This document shows, in pieces, positions 47,320 to 60,757 of a stretch of DNA of 64,000 nt. The notes beneath the pieces are model-generated. The model was not told where the DNA came from. It saw only the letters and a program-made list of their open reading frames with translations, and searched no databases. The stretch is from the NCBI GenBank assembly GCA_000711775.1, contig ARYC01000357.1, positions 1 to 64,000 on the forward strand. Reading direction: 5' to 3'. Made by a program: the position numbers and the translations under genes. The stretch's first letter is position 1. Each line of letters opens with the position of its first letter. This stretch comes from Oxytricha trifallax. Lineage: Eukaryota; Ciliophora; Spirotrichea; Sporadotrichida; Oxytrichidae.

Positions 47320-49400
47320 TTAATATACAATGCAAGCAGTGCTCGTTAAGAAAGCAAAAGAATGCTTAAAGAACATTGATGGAATATTTTGAATAATAAG
47401 AACAAAGAAATATAGCATTTAAAATCTTAGAAGCATAAATTATAATAAGTCTAACTGATGATGGGCATTCAGAAAAAGATTTATATGCCTAGTAGCAATG
47501 AGCTGAAAAAGAATAATTAGTGAAAATAACAAAAACTTAGCATGATTCATTTAGTAAGAAATAGTGGAGCACACATACTGAACAATACAATATATATTTT
47601 TAAATAAAGTCAATAAAGTAATGATACAATTCCTTTTATTGTAGAAGAATTAAAATTCATATAATAATAGCATATGGCCAATTTACTCAAATGAGAAATG
47701 AAAAAATCTCAGATTAATCTAATAACTATGATAATATCACTCAGAAAAAGTTGAGCTCACTAAAGTTAATATTGAGTGGCAATTTAAACTTGTCTATTTG
47801 AGAATTGGTAAGTTGGATTTAATGAAAAATGATTAGGACCATTATTTGGAAAACAAGCCATCTAAATATCAACAAGCCATAAAATAACATATGATTTATA
47901 AAATAATATAATATTTGGCAAATATTTTCAAATATATAATATAAAGTAGAAATCAAAAGGATATTTAACGTGAGGAAATAATGTTGGAATATTTTTATAA
48001 ATAATCATTTAAAAGAATCAAAAACAAATCTTATTTAAAAATCAAATTTAAGATTGCTTCTAAAAGTGATCTAAGGATCAACACAAAGGTAGGAACTAAT
48101 ATTAAATATCGTCAAAATTATGTTCTAAGAAGTAGTGACAAGGAATTTTGTATTTTATTTTGATAGATCTAGATACTGTAGATAGAAGATATTTATGTCA
48201 TGAAACAATACATAAGTAGAAACTACTTTAAATATTATATTATTTGCTTTTACTAATTAATCATTATAATATCCACTTTGTTTGTTTCCTTCCTTCTGTT
48301 TAAGAGTCTTTTAACAATCCGTTTTAAGATTCAACTATATATTTATCTAATCTCCTAGTCTCTACTCTTCCTTCGCTTATAATTTAATGAATTGATAATA
48401 TTTTTAGTTTTCATTAATATTTTTAAATTGTAAAATTAAAAAATTTATAATTTAAATAATTATATTGGGGAATGTGATTTCAATCAAGCATTAAAACAAC
48501 TGATTTAATGGAAAAAACTTACTAAAGTTACTGAATAAGATTATATTTTATAAAACATTGGATGAACCTACAAATAATTCTTCAATACATCATAAAAGTA
48601 AAACAGATACTATAATGCAAGGATGATTAAGGCGAATCTTACACTTTATATGGAATTAATCAATCTAAATTGAGTGAACAGTTGAGAAGTAATTCATCAT
48701 TAGTAAAGTAAAAAAAGAATGAAGAGAGCTAAATACTCTAAGGAAGTTACGAATGGAGAGCAGCTGCATTGATTTAATTGAACAATTGAGAAAAAATTAA
48801 GAATTCCAGAAGTAAGTATCAATATCGAAAAGCCTTCAACGAAGGAGAATTGCCAAAACATATAAGAAATAAAATAATATATACTTTAAAACTAATAGTA
48901 AATAAAGCAGACAATAGCATTGTAAAAATCATAATGCAAATAATAAGAAAATGCTAATTCTGATTTAAGAAGATCTAACTGTAACATAAAATGGGATTTC
49001 ATTAGGAAAAAGATCATTAAATATGTTTTCAAACATAAAATCCTTTAAGAAAATGAATTGAATTTATATTTTAATCAATTGTACTAATAATTTAAAATGA
49101 ATGTCTGATCAAAAGACTAAGTATAATAATTCAATATTAATTTAAGTTCCAATATTAACAATTAGCATTGCATTTTAATAGAAGATGATGCATATGATCA
49201 GAGCTGAACTAAACTAGACTAAAATACGACAGAATAACAAAAGGATATTGACTATATGACCTTTTCAGCAAGGGAATTAAATAGGAGGAAAAAATGCTGA
49301 GATAAAAAGAAAAACTGTCAAAATTTTTTTATATATCTATATATTTACAAATCATTTACATTACTCATATTTTTTTAATTTATTTCAATTCAGTCTATTA
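47320..49400 (+). pseudogene. LINE copy 6, very eroded
   Basis: Plus-strand MIHLVRNSGAHILNNTIYI (about 47540-47600) resembles THLARNGGVFTMNSGKYQI of the LINE 2 endonuclease. NGISLGKRSLNMFSNI (about 48990-49040) resembles the RT motif NGVAQGSRISPMLFNI. The spacing fits a LINE with deletions. Most of the sequence is unreadable. Confidence 0.38.
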
Positions 49401-52400
49401 AGGGGTCTTAGGATTAGTTATATGCATGTTGAATTTAACTATCATGAGAGTCTTATAAAATGATAGTTAAGAAAGCATAAATATGATCATTAAAGATTTA
49501 TGAAAAGTATTAATTGTTTTATAATATTTAATAGCATGAAATTAGATACTACACTATAAAGGAGCATGAAACAAAATATTTAGAGCAGGTCCATTTTTTT
49601 AAATAAAGTAAAAAGTTAAAAGGAAAAGTATAATAAGTTAACATTTATTTAAACACCAAATAATGAAAAAGAAATAAAAGAAAAGTAATTAAAAAGAAAA
49701 CAGATTCTATAAACATCTTTCAACTATAATATTTATAGAAGGTAATAAAGTCGTAAATTTAGCAATTTAAAAATGCGGACTTTGTCATTAAGCTAAAAGA
49801 AGCAACAAATTTGTAGTGAATTCAGCAAGTAAAAATTGAATTAAATTTTATGAATATTCAAAAATAGCTAAATTAGAATATATAGTAGTTATTTAATTAC
49901 AAATATTAAGGGGCTCAGTTTGTTGTCAAACCTTTAAAATAATCAATTTTTATATATCTTTAAATTATCAACATACTACTCCTAATCCTAACAATCTTGA
50001 CACTCACATATAACATAAAATCGTATTGTTCATAATTATCAACTATTTGGCTTAGATTTTTAGAATCTAATTTAACCATTAAGGGACATGAACCAATTGA
50101 ATAAAGTTTACAAAAAATAAATTAAGTTTTTTTCCTTTACAACATAATAGAAACTGTTGAGCATTGGGTCTTGGCAGCGAGTCATTATTATTTGCCAAAA
50201 ATATTATATTTATAAAAAGTCCTCCAATTTTACAAATCATATTTGGAACGTGGTACGACATCTTTCAGCACCATGATAACCTATGAATATAAATCATTCA
50301 AATAACGGTACGCTAGAGTTGATACTTTTTCAAGTGCCCTCGAGCATTTTAGATTTTCCATTCTTGAAAAAGTCTTATAATTAAGATTCAATACCTTGAA
50401 GCCTCATCTCCTTCTCTTATTGATAAAAATATAATATCTTTTAAATAAAGAGTCATGTTATTAGAAAGATATGCCTTTCTAAACTGAAAAATTGATAATT
50501 CTTTGCTATACCCAGATTCTCAATAATCTTAAACTCAAGTGACAAATAGATATAATTTCTTACATTAAAATCTTAAATTTAAAAGTTTCAAGATAAAATC
50601 ATTCTACTTAGATGATAACTGTTTAATCTATAATTTCCACAAATAAAAGTAAACCATAGTAAATTGTTAAGAATATATTGATCATTTGGAATAAATTATT
50701 GATAAATTAAAAAGGTTCATCACTTAGCATAGCATAAATAAGAATAAATTAAAATGGAGAGAATAAAACAGTTTTAATAATTAGAAAAATATAGTACCAT
50801 AAAAATTTAGATTGTTTACATTGACAAGACAACATTCTAACCATGTTCTCTCAAAATAAAGCTTGGGCTAATAAATATCAAAATATTGAATTTTAATAAT
50901 AAGAAATTAAATTACAAACAGTTGCATTTGTAGAAGCTATTAAGAAGTGGTATCGATGAAAAATTTCTTTCAGATAAATCAATAAATATACATAATTTTT
51001 AAGAATGCATATCTCAAATCAAGGTCATAACAATATTCAAAAATTAATACTATTTATGGACAATCTTGGGTTCATAGATTGAAGTTTGTCTTGAAATAAA
51101 TAAATAATTAAGGTTGGTAAATTTATTTAACGCGCCCTACTGACCATAATTCCATTGCATAGAGGAAGTCTTTGCTTAAATTAAAAGATTTACAATAAAA
51201 AAGTACAAGCTTTAGACTCTTAGTTTTCTAATTAAAAAATATCGTTATATAATTCTTGACTCTATATATTTAATTTACAGAGACTTTATCAGAAAAATTG
51301 TAGATAGACGCTGTAAATAAAAATAAAAGACTTTTTTGCTTGATAATACGTAATTAGAATTAATTGAACTTTTTTAATTAATTTAATATATTTAAAACTA
51401 TCAAATATTATAGCTTTTTACTCTTATTTTATTTTATCTCTTCATTTTGAGATTCATTAACCTATTCCATGTTATAATTTTCAGACTTTCGATATAATTG
51501 CTACAAATTTTAATTTTAATTTTTTATTTTCTATCATTTACCTTTGGCTTGCACTTTTAGCAAGCCAGTACCTTTGCCACACTACTCTATTATAATCTAT
51601 TTAAAAAACAATTTGTTCTTGCTTGAGAAGAATGGCTCTGATTTAAATTTCACTGAATAAGTCAACTCTAATGACTATAGCTTGTTTTTAAGTCTATTCA
51701 ATCTCATTTTGATTCCTGATTTTATTTTGACTTAGACAAAACCTCCAATGTAATCAAGATTTAGGGTGCCACTAAGCAAATGAAAAATTCTATTTCAGGT
51801 ATCTATAACTGGTCTACGTGATAATTCAAGTGTCGAATCATATTAAGATCATATATCACTTCTCTCAATAAATATTAAACCTTAAGCCTAGGGTAATGAG
51901 GCAAATTTATTTTGTTAATATCTTTTTATTTTATAAAATAAATTGACCTTTGAAGGAAATCTTTAAGGAATCTCAATGTAGTCGCTTTATATTATGGGAG
52001 GCAGTAACCCTCTATTTTAATTTAATTATTAGTTATATTTTGAGCTGAATCTTCCTTAAAACATTCTGACGTTAGCTAAGTTGGACATTTTCATTCTGAG
52101 ATTGAGGCACTTTCCATGCCTAAATGACTTAGTTTAATGCTTTAATGATTAAATATTATCTAATTTAACTAATTTTAAAATACTCTTGCATATTTAAGTC
52201 AAAAGATTTACAAATACAGCTATAATAATTAATTTTTAAAATTAAAATAATCTTAAATGACTTAGCAAAACTCTTACCATTTGTATCATTTCTCTTATTG
52301 AGTGTATGATTTTGTAATTCTTTGATAGGTTCATGTTTCTCTTATATTAAATTAAAATTATAAATTAGATTAATTAGCAATATATTTATTTTTTTTCTCA

Positions 52401-52640
52401 CCTACCATCACCTCATTTTAGGAAGTGCTGATGCTCAAAAATAATAAAACTTTAATTTATAATAAAAATAACATTCTTGAACCTTAGATTATTTATATTG
52501 ATTTAATTATAAAATAAAAAAAAAGTATGATTAAAAAGCACGCCATGCGTCATTACAAAAGTAACGATAATTGAATAATTATAATAAAAATTTATTAATA
52601 TTTAAATTAATTGTAAAATTAAACTTTATAAATTAATAAC
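49400..52640. other. AT-rich spacer with one dispersed repeat copy
   Basis: No gene recognised. A minus-strand copy of the dispersed repeat lies at 50025-50130. The region near 51140-51200 and the T-rich stretch at 51400-52100 give no convincing protein on either strand. Confidence 0.45.
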
Positions 52641-52744
52641 AATTAATACAATTTATAATTGACATAGATAGATAATAACTTAAGGTAATTTAAAAATTCT
52701 CAAATACATTCGTGAAACAAAAATTGCGAAAATGTAATTCCTTA

Positions 52745-54420
52745 CAATCATTTATCATTATTGCTTACCGCCTTGTCATTCTTCTTAATTCAAGGTTTTC
52801 TTTTGTTCTCCTGCATCACTTGTACTGGTCGTCTCATCTATTGTAATATTGGTTTGTTTGTTGGTAATAGGATTCCTGACGAATCTTTGTTTGTTTTCCA
52901 CTAAGTTTTATTTCCAACTCTTTTATTGCTATTCTTTTTCTGGATGAAAAGATAATTTTCAACTTCAGCTATATTTTCTTCTATTTCACTAAAGTTACCA
53001 TCTTGCACCCCATGATAAAAATAATTCGATTTGAGGTTTGGTTGCGTTATTATTTTTATTAGCTAATTTGAAATTAATACTGGGGCTTAAGCCATCCATA
53101 TAGTTATTAGATTTTTACTTTTTGGTTACATTATGTAGAACTAGCTCATCCCAATTGTCCACTTGAGTGTTAAAGTTTGTTAGCTACGATCGGCTCTCTT
53201 CTTCTTGCCATGGTACTTCGTTTCTCTTATTTGTAATATGCAGTTCTTTTCCTAAATTAGTATGACTGATTTTCCCAATCATCATGTTCAAGTAGCCGAC
53301 CTACAGATTAAACATTTTATAGGATCTATGCATCATATTTAATCGGCCGAAAATATTTAGAATATAGGCTCCACTTTTAGTTCCAAGCGAGATGGTTCAT
53401 AATCAGAATTGCCATACTCCGCAGACTTCTGGGTTTAAAGTTTTATTGATCTCAGGTTTGCATACAATCTTATCTGTACAATACTATTTCCACATGATCT
53501 CTGTTACCATCTGGCTTCTTTAGTTCAAGTATTTTTGATTAAGGCAAGACTTCCTACTTTCATTATAGTATCGTAAACCTCCATTTGGATTGAGGCTTTT
53601 TCGATTCTTCGCACCACCCAATTCCTGCAAATTTTCAAGATGCTCATACAACTTGCTGGGATGATTGCGTACCCTCTTGAGATTCTCTCCAGAATCTACT
53701 ATTTTCTATTTCGTCGTTGCAACACATTTCTCTTTCTAGGTTATTCCTTTGTCGACCATGAATATTTGTGGAAGAACTCCTCTATTTGCAGAATTGTGGT
53801 TCCTCTATCTATCTTACACATACCTCCAACGTTTCCTCGAATGTGACTACCAGTTATCATTTTCTCTTGTTGCAAGTTCTCATTGATATCTCTCTAATAG
53901 TTCTGCTATTTTCACACTACAAATCCCATTTTCTCATCCCTTTTCTTATAGCCTCCCTCTGTCTTGGATTCTTCTAACAAGAGCTTTCTCTATTTTACCT
54001 CTGTCTGTTGCTCAGGCAACATACCATCATTACCATTCTTATGATTTGTGGGTACCATCCCTACTTCGCCTGTATGATTTTATCAAAACCTTAGCATGTG
54101 AACTTAAAAAGGTCTATTAAGTTATTGAGCTTCATCTAATCAACATGAACACAAGCAGTGCCATCTTCGTGCTTGTTAAAAGTGGTCCTTTAAGGTTATG
54201 TCTCGTTTATTTTCTTGCTTGGATTCTACTTTACGTTCTTAAGTCTACTTTGGAATCCAATTGTTTGTTCAATGGGACCTTGTGGCCTTTGTTTTCCTAA
54301 CTCCAAGTGCTTTATTGTCTTTACTCCCATCTCTATGGTCATACCTAACTTCCTTCACTTTTTACCTACACTATGGTTACTTTCTATCGTTGTCATTTCT
54401 GTAATCCCTCACACTACTGA
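52745..54420 (-). pseudogene. LINE 3 ORF-X
   Basis: N-terminal block VKKVKEVRYDHRDGSKDN, then ALGVRKTKA, near 54260-54390, and C-terminal block NIFGRLNMMHRSYKMFNLQV, then GYLNMMIGK near 53280-53380, match ORF-X of LINEs 1 and 2. Frames shift repeatedly. Its presence in the same 3' position as in the other copies supports ORF-X as a genuine part of the element. Confidence 0.62.
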
Positions 54421-54576
54421 TCTATCTTTGTTTATATATTAATATATATATATATATATGATGATGATTTATATTCTCTTGATCTTCTTCCATCTTATTA
54501 TTAGATTTTTTTAATATTTTAATTATCGGATTTTTTATTTTTAAAATTTAAATTTTGAATTTTAATTGTAAATCTC

Positions 54577-57500
54577 TCATCTTCTCTCAATATATACCTC
54601 ATTCTATTTTATTCTCACTTTTGAAAATACACGTTGTTAGAAATTACTCTATGTTATCCTCTGTCTATATCTCCGTTTGCTTCTTCACTTATGCCACTCT
54701 TAACAACCTTTTGATCATTTAAAAGTATCCATTTCTCTCTTGTCCTCTGATCCTATCGTTCAGTCACAACAGATTTTCGATGACCTCAACTTGAGTTTTA
54801 TTATCTTAGTTTACCAATCTAAGCTTGCTTAAAATTTTTTCTATCCTAGTTGGATTTCCTGTTTCATTCATCAAATAGCAGCTTCTCGTATGATTTTTTT
54901 GTTTAAGAATGTTTAATGGCCATTGCAATAGTGACTCATACCGTAGTTAAATTATGCTCTACCTTAACTAATTGCCATCATTGTGTCCATGAAATTCTTT
55001 GTCAAGAAAATTTTCTTACTTTTTATAGGTTCCTTTTATATTATCTGTAATTTTGGCTATTGTTTCTTAAAGTACTTTTCTAATGTTGGCTTCGCTAATT
55101 TCAAGTTCTTCTAAAGTAATTGGCTGATTTTTTAACTTATCCCACTTTCTTTGAGCTGTGAAATGTTACTCAAGACTTTTTTTATGATGTCATAGGAGGT
55201 TTTGAATGCTATTATTTTCAGTTGGTTCTCTATTTTATCGATTTCTTCTTTCATTAAGTTTCCTGAGGATACAAGTGGTTTGAATTTATAGATGACAAGT
55301 GATCTAATTTGAGACACCATTAAAGTATCGCAGGTTGGATAATTGTTTGATTTTGTAAAGTTTTAGTAAAATAAAGTTGTTTCTTTAAATCCTTCCTAAT
55401 TTCTTTTAACGAAGGATTTATTATCTAAGCAAATATTTAACCCTATGTATTAAGTTTGAAACTGTTTTGAGGCTACCAAAGTTCATTTTGACCTTTCAAA
55501 CTATTTTGGGACTTCATTTTCAATTTTAGTACTGCATTTCAAATTGTGGTTACTTTATCCATAGATTTAAACTTTTACATATTCCATCCATCTACCTTCG
55601 TTATTCCTTTAGCATCTCTCATAAATTTAGTTATTTTCATATAGACCTTTAAGTTGTGAAATTGTTCTATTTCCCTGAAATTCTCTATCACTTTTTTTAG
55701 TTATTCTTGATTTTTTTTTACATTTATGACTAGATAATCAGCAAATTCTAGTAGCTTCCCCTGTTTAATTAACAATATTAATTCCTTTTATGCGTATATT
55801 GTGTCTTGCAAGTATATGTTAAACAGCATTCATTCTTTTAGTCTTTTGCTTAAAATTTTATAGCCAGAATTCATTTAAATCTTTGTACAATGATATTAAG
55901 CCCATTTTATATAATACTTTGGAAAATTTAAAATTAACAAAACTTTAGAAAAATTTTATAATTACTTAATATAGCCCTTTAAAAGTAAAAGTAAATATAT
56001 ATTTTTATATGCATATTTTATCATAATTCATGAGAGATTAAGCAAAATTAGCGTAAAGTAAGTAGTTAACATATAATGAGTATTATAAATATTAATTTTT
56101 TAGTAAATTAGGGAAACTCAAGATTTTTATTAAAATTCAATTAATTCTAAATAGAATTATCAGTAAGTATATTTGGAGTGATAAGAATCATGAACTAAAA
56201 TCATAAATTTTTATCACCCACTATTTTATAAGGTGCTTAAAACGTTGTTTAATAACATTGTGATAATTAATAGTTCTAATTAGAATTATAAATGTATATA
56301 AAATGACATGCCTTAATAATTATGTAAGCGCTATTGACTATTGGCTATTTCTTGCATAATTTTATATTAAAAATAGTCTTAAGGATATTTTAAAATAAAT
56401 GAATGATTTTTTTAATAAATAGTAAGGGCTATGGGGAAGCATCCTCCCCCCCCTAATGTATACTTTTTATTTTGTAGTCTGATAGAGTTTTTAACGCTGA
56501 GTAATAGTAGCTGATGAACATGGTCTACGCGAGCAATAGTTTTTGAGCTATGACCACTTATAAGTCAAAAAATCATATATAAAATCATAATAAAATTGAC
56601 AAAAATTTTCAATTTTTCTTCAAATTTTTAATTTTTATAAAACTATCGATTTAAGTGAAAATAAGAAATTTAACAAAATATATAAATCTTATTTAATTAT
56701 TATTAACAAAATTAAAAAATAAAAATTATTCTCTCTTAAATAAATAATGCAAAAACAATGAGTTTAAATTTATTGTTAAGATAGAATTTTTGAAAAATAA
56801 GTAAAAATTAATATGAAATATAGAGCTAGGATTTAAATATACAAAAAGCATTTAAGATAAACACGTATTTTCAAATATAGGCCAAAACACAGAGATTTGG
56901 CATCGATGGATATCCGAAAGTATTTACCAGAAATATACACGATATTCTGAGTTTACCGCACAGCTGTGCGTAATCACAAATCCGCACAGGTCCGCACAGG
57001 ATCGGCAAAACTAACCCTCCGCAAACTTTTTTCAGCAGACTTTCAAATTCTTAATTCAAAAAGGGAGGTAGGCTTTATTGGCCTTAAATGCATTAAATCT
57101 TAATTATCTTAATTATCTTAATTATTATAAGGCTTTAATAATATTAAATTAATATAAATTAAAAATGGATCTCTTTAAAAGGAAATCTCTATAGAGAAAT
57201 TTAATTAGATTAATAATTAATAAATTTATAATTAAACTTATCTTAGTTTAATATATAATAATTAAGATAATTAAGATAATTAAGATTTAATGCATTTAAG
57301 GCCAATAAAGCCTACCTCCCTTTTTGAATTAAGAATTTGAAAGTCGGCTGAAAAAAGTTTGCGGAGGGTTAGTTTTGCCGATCCTGTGCGGACCTGTGCG
57401 GATTTGTGATTACGCACAGCTGTGCGGTAAACTCAGAATATCGTGTATATTTCTGCGTAAATACTTTCGGATATCCATCGATGCCAAATCTCTGTGTTTT

Positions 57501-60074
57501 GGCCTATATTTGAAAATACGTGTTTATCTTAAATGCTTTTTGTATATTTAAATCCTAGCTCTATATTTCATATTAATTTTTACTTATTTTTCAAAAATTC
57601 TATCTTAACAATAAATTTAAACTCATTGTTTTTGCATTATTTATTTAAGAGAGAATAATTTTTATTTTTTAATTTTGTTAATAATAATTAAATAAGATTT
57701 ATATATTTTGTTAAATTTCTTATTTTCACTTAAATCGATAGTTTTATAAAAATTAAAAATTTGAAGAAAAATTGAAAATTTTTGTCAATTTTATTATGAT
57801 TTTATATATGATTTTTTGACTTATAAGTGGTCATAGCTCAAAAACTATTGCTCGCGTAGACCATGTTCATCAGCTACTATTACTCAGCGTTAAAAACTCT
57901 ATCAGACTACAAAATAAAAAGTATACATTAGGGGGGGGAGGATGCTTCCCCATAGCCATAGTAAGTTATGATTAATTAACTAAAGCTTATTAATTGTTTA
58001 ACATCTTATATATTTAATTAATGTACCACAAACTTTATAAATGTTGGTGATTCATCCCAGAAATTATTATAATTCAAAATTTATCTGAAAAATAATAGAG
58101 TGATTGGGGGTAGACTGCTACTTTATGCCACTACTTTCTTCGACTCGATCTCTTCTTCATTCGTGATTTTATTGTTTTTGAATAATTCTTCAATTAATTT
58201 GACTATACAATTTCATTCCCTGTTTAAATTCTAGTTATAAGATGCTCATTAGCTTGTCTTTCCATACCGAGTCATATGCTTTTTACAAATCTATAAAGAC
58301 ATAAGTTTCTATTTCTCTTATTATTCTCCTAGACTCTTTCATGTGTTCTAGCAGGTTAATTAGATTAATTTTAGGGCTCTAATTTTTTTTGAACCCATTT
58401 TGATAGTTTTTTTTTTCATCATTAGTCCTATTTGCAATCACCTATTCTATGATCTTATTTATATAGGAGTTTACTACTATTAGTCTTGTGTTCCCGATCT
58501 CGGGGTACTGCTCTCCTTAGTTCTTGCTTAGTAGTATCAGTCTTCCTTCCTTTATGTATTGATGAAATTTCTCTGCTCTCATTCAGTCAGCTATTCTCTA
58601 ACTCGTAGTGTTTCTGAGCACTTCTGATTTTGATAGATTCTTTCCATCAAATCATCTTTTCCGATCACTTTATTGAAATTTTATTCCAAGATGCCACTTT
58701 TAATTTCTTATACTTCCCATAATTTCCCTTTGTTTTCTTCATTTCTCATGATTGTAAATTTGTGAACTTTAAGATTTATGTTATCTTCTGTCATCTTTAT
58801 AAAGTTTACTATAGAATTCACAGATTTTTTTTAAGGTCTATTTTCCCGATTTTGTTCTTTTTCAGTTTATGTTTAAACCTTTTATGGTTCTGCTTATTTT
58901 TTATTCTTTGTTAGTAAGTCTTTTTACAAAGTAAGAAAATCTTCTCAAGTCATTGCTTTCCAAGTAGTGCTCCATGTCTCTAATAGCTTCGCTCCACTGT
59001 TGCCTCTATATCTTATTACCCATAATGGTGGCTTTTTTTACCCATTTTAAGCTCTAACTTGCTTTTCTAGTTTCTCCTCAAAACATCTTCTTATTGGTAA
59101 GTCTAGATCTTCTAATGACATATTCTTTCCCTCTTCAAAGAATGTTTTCTATCATTATTTAATTTCATCCGTTATTTTCTAAGTTTTCTCTCTGTCTGTC
59201 AGTCAGTCTTAGATCTTCATCCTAGCATTTAATCTTTAACCTTACAAGAATAAATTTGTGGTCAGTTAGATTAAGCTATTCTAACTCTCATTCTATTTTT
59301 TCCTCGTTTTAAATGTTTAGTCTAGTTAATTCCCTGAAACAAAAATTTTTTATTATTTGCATTTCTATTTAATGAATCTTATCATAACTCTGTTTTAGAG
59401 TCCCTCGACTTCTTCTTTACAGTAAGATTTAATGTGAATCTTGATAATAAGTAGCGGGAATTCCCCCACATTTAGAATGTTCCAAGCTAGGATTTGCCTT
59501 AGGGTCTTGACTGTCTTCATCACGTATTTCCCGCTATTTAGTGTTAATACTCCTCTTCTCCTTGCTAATTGTGTTTGTGTAATATCTTTGCTATTAATGC
59601 CTATTATTCTCTATATTCTTGTCTAGACAAGTCCAAAGAAGTCAGGTTGTCTGAATTCTAATTCTCTCATCAATTGATCTTATTTTAATTTAGAGATTAG
59701 TCCCCTAACATTTTACAAACGAATCTTGATCAGCAGAAATTTGTCTCTTGCTGTTTATGATGTTTGTTCTCCTCTTGCTTCTTTAAATATCAGCAAATTT
59801 TTCGTTCTTTCTTACTCATCCCTCAACTTCCCTTTGTGGTTAAAAAAAAAAGTTGACGGTTGTTGTCTGCTGTGACTGTGAATTTAAATAAGTTTTTATA
59901 ATTGTTATTTCCTTAGACATTCTGGTTTGCTTGGAGTTGATTTGCCAATCCTTTCTTTGAATATTCAAATTAGTCTTATATTAATTTCTAAGCTTTTGGT
60001 TATGCCTTTTCGTTTTCATCCAAGAATACTTTCAACTTCCTCCTCTCGGTTAGTTCGTTCTTGTTATCTACCAT
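54577..60074 (-). pseudogene. LINE 3 ORF2: AP endonuclease-reverse transcriptase, split and mutated
   Basis: ATG at 60074. The N-terminus NELTERRKLKVFLDENEKA parallels LINE 1. The endonuclease and RT entry occupy 58105-59750. The reading reaches EESSGIKQ at about 58110, where the intact family continues into the G-S-x-x-S-P-M-L-F-N motif. That motif resumes as MLFNIYLQDT at about 55810-55840, so the DNA between is inserted. The catalytic motif reads EFADYLV (near 55740), with the second Asp replaced by Tyr, which would inactivate the enzyme. The end, NDRIRGQERNGYF, lies near 54740. Confidence 0.72.
56427..57957. mobile_element. 1,531-bp foldback element with 8-bp TSD
   Basis: Two nearly identical inverted arms of about 700 bp (56427-57132 and 57256-57957) flank a central AT-rich spacer of about 120 bp. 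The ends are GGCTATGGGGAAGCATCC, then TCCCCCCCCT, and the complement. ATAGTAAG flanks it at 56419-56426 and 57958-57965. It contains a GC-rich portion in each arm (about 56940-57030 and 57345-57440) with repeated GTCCGCACAG-type words. No transposase is seen. The near-perfect arms suggest a recent insertion or ongoing correction between arms. Confidence 0.85.
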
Positions 60075-60757
60075 CTTGTTCCCTCTGTTTAAATGAGTCT
60101 CCTTTTTTTTTAAAAGTTTTAATTTTGAATTATAATTTAGTCATTTATATATTTAGTTAATTTTAATACAATTTTTGTTTATTAGTTTATTTAAATTTAT
60201 TTATTTAAAACTATAATAACGTTTTTTGAGTGATAACTTAAGTTTAAAGCTCAATAATATTTAATATAAGATTATATCTAATTATTAATAAGTAATAGAT
60301 ATAGTTTGAAAATTAACTATATTTTATTATAAAAAAAACAGTTCAAATAATCTTTTATAAAAATATTATATATATTTAATTCTACCATTTGGCATGAATT
60401 CAAAAATATCTTTTTTTATTATTTTAGTAGGAAAATAATGAATATTATAGGTTGAAATTTAATTGAATTATCTATAAAGTGAAGATTTATTAGCCGGAAT
60501 TCTATTAATATCTTGCTTTTGATAAAAAGAAATGTTCTCAGTAATAGTAGTATAGAATATTAAAAATCAAATAAAATGAATTAGTATTTAAAGTAATGGT
60601 GAATATTTAATTATCTTCTGGTTTAAAAATCACTTGGAAATATTTGCAAAATTTTTATAGGAAACTATTGTAATAAATAACTTAAAGTTACGAATTTTGA
60701 CAAGCTTTAAGAGATTAAAAGATAAGTCACCGCCTAATCAAAAGACGCAACCCTGGC

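Larger units (their letters stand above)
52661..60110 (-). mobile_element. LINE copy 3 (APE endonuclease/RT plus ORF-X), split in the RT
   Basis: Minus-strand copy with the same order as LINEs 1 and 2: leader (AAAGGAGACTCATTTAAACA, just upstream of 60074), ORF2 60074 to about 54577, ORF-X about 54420-52745, and a 3' end TTACCTTAAGTTATTATCTA followed by a TATC repeat (about 52661-52690). About 2.2 kb of foreign DNA (about 55860-58105), including a 1.53-kb foldback, interrupts the RT. More eroded than LINE 1. Confidence 0.75.

Noticed and set aside
53640-54442. Several plus-strand frames
   Set aside because: All are opposite ORF-X of LINE 3.
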